Origin: an uncultured Flavobacteriales bacterium
Lineage (GTDB): Bacteria; Bacteroidota; Bacteroidia; Flavobacteriales_D; Sanyastnellaceae
Length of the DNA stretch: 10,525 nt
Assembly (NCBI GenBank): GCA_913057815.1
Contig: CAJXOV010000039.1
Location: forward strand, 1-10,525
Reading direction: 5' to 3'
Shown: positions 5,440 to 10,525 of the stretch, one piece after another
Numbering within the stretch: position 1 is the first letter of the stretch
Layout: each line of letters opens with the position of its first letter
The notes under the pieces: generated by a model
What the model was told of the DNA's origin: nothing
What the model saw: only the letters and a program-made list of their open reading frames with translations
Databases searched by the model: none
Position numbers and translations under genes: made by a program

Positions 5440-6735
5440 TCAGAAATTGATCCCTTTCTTTTTCTTTTTGTGCTTTTTCTGATATTTCTTCTTGTCAGAA
5501 TTCTTTTTACGCTCATGAAATGCCCCTTGGAATGTAGGATCTTTTTTCTTCTTTATAGCATCTAACTCCATTAGAATTTCCTTCTTCTCTTCTTCAGGAG
5601 TAGGTTCTATAACTATAGCTTCAGGAAGTTTTAACTCTTCTATGTCTTTTTTAATCAGGTGCTCAATTTGTCTTAAATGGTATCTTTCTGAGCCATCTAA
5701 TAACGTAAAGGCTACTCCTTCATTTTTAGCTCTTCCCGTTCTACCTACCCTATGCACATAATCGAAGTAATTTCTAGGAACAGAGAAGTTAATTACATGA
5801 CTCACCTTAGAAACATCAATACCTCTGGCAGCTACATCTGTAGCTACTAAAACTCTGATTTCACCAGATCTAAATTCTTTAAAGGCATTAATTCTAGTGT
5901 TTTGACCCTTATTGCTATGGATTACTCTTACGCTTCCAACTTCTTTTCTATCTAAAAATCGGGATACATTATTAGCGTATTCCTTGGTTTTACAAAACAC
6001 TATAACTCTGTCCATAGACTCATCTTCAAGCAGATGAAGTAGAAGGTTTAGTTTGGTTTTAAAGTTAATGGCTTCATAATAAAACTGACTAATCGTAAAA
6101 GCCGTAGTCGCTTGTGGTTCAGCTTCTATGTACTGTGGGAATTCTAAGAAATCATCGCTGAGTTCTTTTACTTTAGCAGGAAAAGTGGCCGAAAACAATA
6201 AGTTCTGGCGTTTTCTTGGGATAACTTCAAGAATTCTTAATATTTGGTGCAAGAAGCCCATATCCATCATTCTATCCGCTTCATCCAAAACCAGATGTTT
6301 GATTTTCTTGACGTTTAGTTTTCCTTTCAGGTAAATCTCCATTAATCTACCAGGAGTAGCTATAATGATATCCACTCCTTTTTCTATTTCTTCTATTTGG
6401 GTTTTAGGACCTATTCCTCCATATAATCCTAAAATTCGGATGTCTGTATACTCCGCTAATTCAGTGCATTGGTATACCAGCTGAACTATTAATTCTTTAG
6501 TAGGCGCTAGGATGAGTAAGCGTGGAACATCTCCCTTGGCATACTTTATTTCCTGAAGAAGAGGTAGCATGTAAGCAGCTGTTTTTCCTGTTCCAGTGGG
6601 AGCTATTCCTATCATATCCTGCCCTGACCGAACACGCGGAATAGACAGCTTTTGAATTTCTGTCGGTTCCTCTATTCCTAAGTCCTCTAAGGCATTTAGG
6701 AATTGTCTCGTTATTTTTAATTCTTCGAAAGTCAA
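5440..6735 (-). CDS. DEAD-box ATP-dependent RNA helicase, RhlE-like
   Basis: The product has 431 residues with all superfamily 2 motifs in order. These are the upstream Phe-3 and Q motif (Gln-28), motif I A-P-T-G-T-G-K-T (45-52), Ia P-T-K-E-L (78-82, Lys where Arg is usual), GG (106-107) and Ib T-P-G-R (127-130). Then follow D-E-A-D (151-154), S-A-T (182-184), motif IV V-I-V-F-C-K-T, motif V V-A-T-D-V-A-A-R-G-I-D-V (297-308) and motif VI H-R-V-G-R-T-G-R (328-335). It should unwind short RNA duplexes in ribosome assembly or mRNA decay, often with cold-related importance. After the core comes an acidic stretch (375-391) and a strongly basic Lys-rich tail (393-428) that probably binds RNA. The start is the ATG directly before the Phe of the Q-motif region. 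An exact -7 box stands 27 bases upstream. The assignment to the RhlE branch rests on general similarity and is less sure than the family. Confidence 0.93.
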   Translation of the reverse strand: MTFEELKITRQFLNALEDLGIEEPTEIQKLSIPRVRSGQDMIGIAPTGTGKTAAYMLPLLQEIKYAKGDVPRLLILAPTKELIVQLVYQCTELAEYTDIRILGLYGGIGPKTQIEEIEKGVDIIIATPGRLMEIYLKGKLNVKKIKHLVLDEADRMMDMGFLHQILRILEVIPRKRQNLLFSATFPAKVKELSDDFLEFPQYIEAEPQATTAFTISQFYYEAINFKTKLNLLLHLLEDESMDRVIVFCKTKEYANNVSRFLDRKEVGSVRVIHSNKGQNTRINAFKEFRSGEIRVLVATDVAARGIDVSKVSHVINFSVPRNYFDYVHRVGRTGRAKNEGVAFTLLDGSERYHLRQIEHLIKKDIEELKLPEAIVIEPTPEEEKKEILMELDAIKKKKDPTFQGAFHERKKNSDKKKYQKKHKKKKKGINF

Positions 6736-6761
6736 AATAGATTGAGCTAATTATTGCAACG

Positions 6762-6769
6762 CAAAGATA
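6762..6769 (-). promoter_or_regulatory. Bacteroidota -7 box (TATCTTTG) for the helicase gene
   Basis: Read on the minus strand, the box is TATCTTTG, an exact fit to TAnnTTTG, 26 bases before the helicase ATG. Transcription would begin about 20-23 bases before the start codon. No clear TTG is visible at the -33 position. It is the same octamer as the box at 471-478. Confidence 0.45.
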
Positions 6770-6811
6770 ACGAATCCTCTACCGAACTCAGCTTACTTAT
6801 GAAGTTATTAC

Positions 6812-6819
6812 TATCTTCG
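6812..6819 (+). promoter_or_regulatory. Probable -7 box (TATCTTCG) for the acyltransferase operon
   Basis: The box matches TAnnTTTG except for one T-to-C change. It ends eight bases before the ATG at 6827, so the start site predicted by this promoter type falls at about 6823-6826. The mRNA would be leaderless or nearly so. Confidence 0.35.
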
Positions 6820-6826
6820 TTAATGC

Positions 6827-8020
6827 ATGGATATACACGATTTTGAAAATATAAGACCGTTTAGGGATGATGAGGTGGAGGCTGCTATTGAGCGTATACT
6901 CAAGGAACCATTGCTTTATGATGTAATGGCTTTTATTTATCCTTCTCTCTCCAGAGTGGATATTTTAGAGATGATGAGTGAGATTAAAACGGTAAAACAA
7001 TTTCAAGCAGAAATTACTGGACCGTGTTTTAAAGAGGTGGCTCAGAAAACTACTTCGGGTCTTACCTTTACCAATATGAACGAGTTAGAAAAAGACCAAG
7101 CATATCTTTTTCTATCGAATCATCGAGATATTATTTTAGATAGCGCACTCTTAAATGTGAGTCTTCTAGAAAAAGGATACAACACCACCCAGATAGCCAT
7201 CGGTAGTAATCTTCTTAAAAATTCCATTATTAGTGATTTAGTAAGACTAAATAAGAATTTTATAGTGAACAGGGATATTAATCCTAGAGATTTACTCCCA
7301 GCTAGCCAGCGTTTATCTAACTACATAAGAAAAACCATAGAAACAGATAATATTTCTATTTGGATAGCTCATAAAGAAGGGCGTAGCAAAGATGGAGATG
7401 ATAGGACTGCTAGCGGTTTACTTAAGATGTTGACCTTAAGTGGAGATGAATCTATAGAAATTAGTCTTAAGAAGCTGAACATTAGGCCTATGGTAGTTTC
7501 TTACGAGAATGATCCATGTGATATCATGAAAGCCGCAGAGATTATGTCTATGCGTGTAAATGGCAGTTATGAAAAGCACCCATTAGAAGACTATAAATCT
7601 ATGACAGTCGGGTTAAAAGGACACAAGGGAAATGTAAATATTACTGTATGTCCACCTATAACTGATAAGATAGATGAGCTAGTGAGGATCGAGAATAAAA
7701 ACGATAAGATCAAAGAATTAGCAGTTCACATAGATCAAGAAATGCACAAGCATTTCAAACTTTGGCCATCTAATTACATGGCTTATGATTTATTACATGG
7801 TGGAAGAGAGTTTAGTAATGAGTATAATCCAATCCAACGAATAGCTTTCAGAAGATACATGACTCAGGCTGTATTAAAGCTCTTAGTTGTGCGTAAGAAG
7901 TTGAAACTACCTAGAGAAGGTTTTCAGAAAATGGCTAGAGAAGTGTTATTACAGATGTATGCTTTCCCAGTTCAAAACTGGAAAGAAGCTATGGCTGAGA
8001 CTGAAGAGAGTATTTTCTAA
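6827..8020 (+). CDS. Glycerolipid acyltransferase (PlsC/PlsB superfamily)
   Basis: The product has 397 residues and is predicted to acylate glycerol-3-phosphate, lyso-phosphatidate or a related lipid at the inner membrane. The N-terminal 80 residues (FENIRPFRDDEVEAAIERIL and onward) are a helical lead typical of the Bacteroidota branch. The catalytic block is S-N-H-R-D-I-I-L-D (97-105): His-99 is followed by Asp-105 after five residues, where the superfamily usually has four. Block 2 is N-F-I-V-N-R-D (144-150), block 3 is I-A-H-K-E-G-R-S-K-D-G (180-190, the E-G-T-R-S equivalent), and block 4 is I-R-P-M-V-V-S-Y (219-226). A C-terminal domain of about 110 residues (Y-M-A-Y-D-L-L-H-G-G and onward) has no recognised function. 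No clear transmembrane helix is visible. It forms a unit with the glycosyltransferase 12 bases downstream. The exact acyl acceptor is not readable. Confidence 0.8.
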   Translation: MDIHDFENIRPFRDDEVEAAIERILKEPLLYDVMAFIYPSLSRVDILEMMSEIKTVKQFQAEITGPCFKEVAQKTTSGLTFTNMNELEKDQAYLFLSNHRDIILDSALLNVSLLEKGYNTTQIAIGSNLLKNSIISDLVRLNKNFIVNRDINPRDLLPASQRLSNYIRKTIETDNISIWIAHKEGRSKDGDDRTASGLLKMLTLSGDESIEISLKKLNIRPMVVSYENDPCDIMKAAEIMSMRVNGSYEKHPLEDYKSMTVGLKGHKGNVNITVCPPITDKIDELVRIENKNDKIKELAVHIDQEMHKHFKLWPSNYMAYDLLHGGREFSNEYNPIQRIAFRRYMTQAVLKLLVVRKKLKLPREGFQKMAREVLLQMYAFPVQNWKEAMAETEESIF

Positions 8021-8032
8021 TTTTCAAGAAAA

Positions 8033-9469
8033 GTGGGTATTAACTCAGAGAGACTAATATTTTTAGTGGCCTTCGTTTGGTTCCTTTGTACAGCCATATT
8101 TAGTGAAGGTTATCTCCATCACGATGAACACTTCCAAATTTTAGAATATGCCAATTCTAAATTTGAAACTAATGAATTTGAGGGATTGGCATGGGAGTAT
8201 GATGCTAGAATTAGATCAGCTTTTCAACCCTACGTAGCGTTGCAATGCATGAAAACAGCGCGATTCTTTGGCGTTGAAAATCCTTTTGTAATAGCATCAT
8301 TATTGAGGTTGTTATCAGCACTTATCTCTTTTATAGCCGTGTTGTTTTTTATCAAGAGAACAAAAATATTTATAACACAGAGGTACCATTTAATTTATGT
8401 TTTTCTTTCCTATTTCCTTTGGTGTATTCCATTCTTATATGTTCGGTTTTCCTCAGAAAGTTGGAGTGCTGCCTTATTACTTGTAAGCTGTTCCTTCCTA
8501 TTAAAAAAAGGGGGTTATTCTAAAGACATAATAATAGCCTCATTCTTATTGGGAGTAAGTTTTTTGTGCAGATTCCAAATAGGTATTTGTGTATTTGGAA
8601 TTTTCATCTGGTTGGCATTTTATAAAAAGGAATCATTCTCTAAACTTGCCTTGTTTTTGGCAGGAATAGGGTCTGTCATTGGAATGGGATGTGTGATAGA
8701 TTTCCTTTTTTATGGAGACTGGAATTTAACCGCTTGGAATTACTTGTACGTAAACTTAGTAGAAGGAAGAAGTTCTGATTTCGGTAAATCTCCATTTTAC
8801 TTTTACTTATACTCTGTTTTTAGGTATTTAATAGCTCCTGTTGGCTTCCTCATTCTTCTGAGTAGTCTTAGCTTTTTATGGAAATCTAAAAGCAAGTTGA
8901 TTTTTTGGGTGATACTTCCTTTCTTTTTAATTCATAGTTTAATTCCTCATAAAGAACTTCGGTTTTTAATTCCTTTATTGGGTTTTGTTCCTTTTATACT
9001 AGTGAAGTTCATAGCCAAATTAGAGAATAGAAGAGGGTGGCCAATTATGAAGTTAGGATTCATTTTGGTTCTGGGTTTAAATGTTTTAATTCTAGGAGTA
9101 GTTAGCTTTCATCCAGTAGGCAATGGAAACGTCCATCTAGTAAATAGCATGTTAGAAGAAGTGCCGGGTGAAGATGTAGTTGTTTACTATACAGAAGGGA
9201 ACAATCCGCTAGATCCATTAGGAGGACTTTATTTGAATTTCTACGTAAACCAGAAGCTTGATTTTGTGAAAGTTAATTCTATTGCTGATTTTACTTCTAA
9301 AAGAGATAGTCAACATTCCTTTTTATTCATAGATAAAACTCAAGAATTAGAATTGGATAAATCTTCTCTTTCATTAGTTGAAGAATCTTATTCATCGAAC
9401 TATCTGTTCTTTAAAAAGCTCTATAAATACAAGCCGAAAGATCATCTGTTGGTCTATAGATTGAACTAA
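8033..9469 (+). CDS. GT22-family polytopic membrane glycosyltransferase (PIG-B/ALG9-like)
   Basis: The product has 478 residues with about ten or eleven hydrophobic segments between 7 and 358 and a soluble C-terminal domain (360-478). Family signatures are H-H-D-E-H-F-Q (29-35), the first-loop acidic catalytic region corresponding to the H-P-D-E of GT22 enzymes; W-E-Y-D-A-R-I-R-S (54-62), the equivalent of the W-E-x-R-S motif; and H-K-E-L-R-F-L (306-312), the diagnostic H-K-E-x-R-F motif. Such GT-C enzymes use a lipid-linked sugar donor (dolichyl- or undecaprenyl-phosphate sugar) and transfer outside the membrane; mannose is the usual eukaryotic sugar but is not proven here. The start is a GTG at 8033, 12 bases after the acyltransferase stop. 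The next in-frame ATG is about 70 codons on and would remove the catalytic loop. It probably shares the acyltransferase transcript. The stop abuts the stop of the convergent gene. Confidence 0.85.
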   Translation: MGINSERLIFLVAFVWFLCTAIFSEGYLHHDEHFQILEYANSKFETNEFEGLAWEYDARIRSAFQPYVALQCMKTARFFGVENPFVIASLLRLLSALISFIAVLFFIKRTKIFITQRYHLIYVFLSYFLWCIPFLYVRFSSESWSAALLLVSCSFLLKKGGYSKDIIIASFLLGVSFLCRFQIGICVFGIFIWLAFYKKESFSKLALFLAGIGSVIGMGCVIDFLFYGDWNLTAWNYLYVNLVEGRSSDFGKSPFYFYLYSVFRYLIAPVGFLILLSSLSFLWKSKSKLIFWVILPFFLIHSLIPHKELRFLIPLLGFVPFILVKFIAKLENRRGWPIMKLGFILVLGLNVLILGVVSFHPVGNGNVHLVNSMLEEVPGEDVVVYYTEGNNPLDPLGGLYLNFYVNQKLDFVKVNSIADFTSKRDSQHSFLFIDKTQELELDKSSLSLVEESYSSNYLFFKKLYKYKPKDHLLVYRLN

Positions 9470-10525
9470 TTAGTGAAGCTCGTAAACAATCCAGTTTTGG
9501 GATCTACTAACCAAAGAATAGGAAGTTGACTCAGGAGGTACTCCCTTTTTCGAACTCCATATTAATGTTTTAGCACCTTTCTCTTTTAATTCTAGAATAG
9601 AGTTTTGATCTAGATCTGTAAACGGTAAAACCCATCCCTTTTTATGACTAAAATAAAGTGATTGAGGATTTAAACTACTGGCTATGACTACTAGTTCATT
9701 TTCGTTTAGCTCTTCGGTCAGTTCTTTTAATTCCACCATGTGGTTTTTATCTTTACTCAAGAAAACATCGTTTAGTTGATTAATAAGACATTCAGAAACG
9801 ATAATGATTAATAGGAAAGTACGAACCTTCTGACTTCGTATCCAGTGAAACCCTAAAGAAGCTAGAATAGCCATAAACGGAACTACAGGAATAATGTAAT
9901 AGTTATGCTCGGCAAAGTTAAATCCTGATTTTCCGATGAATAGTAATGTGAAAATCAAAGAGGAAAGCAGACAAATTGCCAACTCTTTTTTCTTCTCAAT
10001 TTTCACTTTAAACATCCCCAGAATGAAAAAGGTGAAACCTACATAATAAAATGCATCTTGATAAAACCGTTTTAAAACTGCGTTAGATCTATCGAGTAAT
10101 TGTGGTAGACTTTCTGTAACCGACCTTCCCATAAAGAACACGTCTAAACCATAAGAAGAGTTTAAATGAGGAACCCATATAAAGTACCAGTAAATAACGG
10201 GGATCATAGATAAAGAACCGACCATTATAAGAACCGACTTAATTTTCAGACTAAACTCTTTGGAAAATAGAATAGGAACTATAAAAGCTAAAAGCACAAA
10301 CGAGGAAAGCTTGGAAAGAAGACCCACCGAAATAAACAATGCTCCTAAGAGGAGACTTACTTTATTTTTGTTAGTAGAGAATTTCCAAATAAAGTAAGAT
10401 CCAAATAGCACAAATGAAGCACTGAAGGTATCAGGCATAAATTTCCTAGAGAATCCAAACCAAATAGAAACCAACAAAATAATGGCCGCTTCCTTGGCAT
10501 ACTTGACTTTAATGAAATCTTTTAG
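9470..10525 (-). CDS. Polytopic GT-C glycosyltransferase (PMT/ArnT-like), 5' end outside window
   Basis: The frame is open to the right edge, so the 351 visible residues are the C-terminal part. A TTG at 10477 is not the real start, because coding-quality sequence (LKDFIKVKYAKEAAIILLVS) continues upstream in frame. About eight hydrophobic segments are visible. R-K-F-M-P-D-T-F near the visible N-terminus resembles the M-P-D-x-hydrophobic loop of PMT_2/ArnT enzymes, and E-H-N-Y-Y-I-I-P-V-V-P-F (about 145 residues before the end) matches their H-x-Y-Y-x2-P-x2-P motif. The last 95 residues form a soluble domain. The catalytic first loop lies outside the window. It predictably transfers a sugar from a polyprenyl-phosphate donor to a protein or lipid at the outer face of the inner membrane. 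Convergent with and directly abutting the GT22 gene. Confidence 0.75.
   Translation of the reverse strand, partial: LKDFIKVKYAKEAAIILLVSIWFGFSRKFMPDTFSASFVLFGSYFIWKFSTNKNKVSLLLGALFISVGLLSKLSSFVLLAFIVPILFSKEFSLKIKSVLIMVGSLSMIPVIYWYFIWVPHLNSSYGLDVFFMGRSVTESLPQLLDRSNAVLKRFYQDAFYYVGFTFFILGMFKVKIEKKKELAICLLSSLIFTLLFIGKSGFNFAEHNYYIIPVVPFMAILASLGFHWIRSQKVRTFLLIIIVSECLINQLNDVFLSKDKNHMVELKELTEELNENELVVIASSLNPQSLYFSHKKGWVLPFTDLDQNSILELKEKGAKTLIWSSKKGVPPESTSYSLVSRSQNWIVYELH

Noticed and set aside
5296..5565. An 89-codon plus-strand frame with a hydrophobic stretch
   Set aside because: It overlaps the 5' end of the methyltransferase and the Lys-rich tail of the helicase. The hydrophobic residues are the complement of lysine codons.
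6128..6334. A 68-codon plus-strand frame
   Set aside because: It lies wholly antisense to the helicase core motifs, so it is a shadow.
46..10525. Search for a defence, toxin-antitoxin, CRISPR, phage or transposon system
   Set aside because: No cas, nuclease, restriction, recombinase or transposase motif and no regularly spaced repeats were seen. The only mobile-element sequence is the synthetic Tn5 end in the adapter at 27-45.

Overview
The window is AT-rich bacterial DNA that fits the phylum Bacteroidota. The evidence is signal peptides ending in G-Q, a typical lipoprotein leader (LLFSC), promoter-like TAnnTTTG boxes instead of TTGACA/TATAAT, very little Shine-Dalgarno sequence, and protein families common in that phylum. 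A marine or freshwater flavobacterial or Crocinitomicaceae-like lineage is a guess. Bases 1-45 are not genomic: they are the tail of an Illumina P5 primer, an i5 barcode and the Nextera read-1 transposase adapter. The window therefore begins at an untrimmed contig end.

Left part (46-4679) has an accessory flavour. It opens with a minus-strand exported protein cut by the adapter. A 417-base stretch without a convincing gene follows, then a GT-A glycosyltransferase (651-1547). That gene is flanked by two direct copies of a roughly 50-base partly palindromic repeat (244-293 and 1630-1678). Convergent to it is an exported NlpC/P60-like putative cysteine hydrolase (1670-2380, minus). Next come a tightly coupled pair encoding a small secreted protein and a lipoprotein of unknown role (2568-2996, 2998-3669), and a second coupled pair of a conserved small protein and a RimJ/RimL-type GNAT acetyltransferase (3718-4053, 4050-4631; ATGA overlap).

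Right part (4680-10525) looks like core genome. On the minus strand are a class I SAM-dependent methyltransferase and a RhlE-like DEAD-box RNA helicase. Divergent from the helicase is a two-gene unit of a PlsC/PlsB-superfamily acyltransferase (6827-8020) and a GT22-type polytopic glycosyltransferase (8033-9469). A second polytopic GT-C glycosyltransferase (PMT/ArnT-like) converges on it, abuts it stop codon to stop codon, and runs off the right edge.

Taken together, three glycosyltransferases, an acyltransferase and several exported proteins point to envelope glycan and lipid work, and the helicase and methyltransferase are general functions. I see no CRISPR array, tRNA, rRNA, transposase, phage gene or recognisable defence system. 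I found no clearly new multi-gene system. The best leads are the direct repeats around the glycosyltransferase gene, the unknown secreted/lipoprotein pair, the coupled small-protein/GNAT pair, and the unusual catalytic spacing in the acyltransferase.
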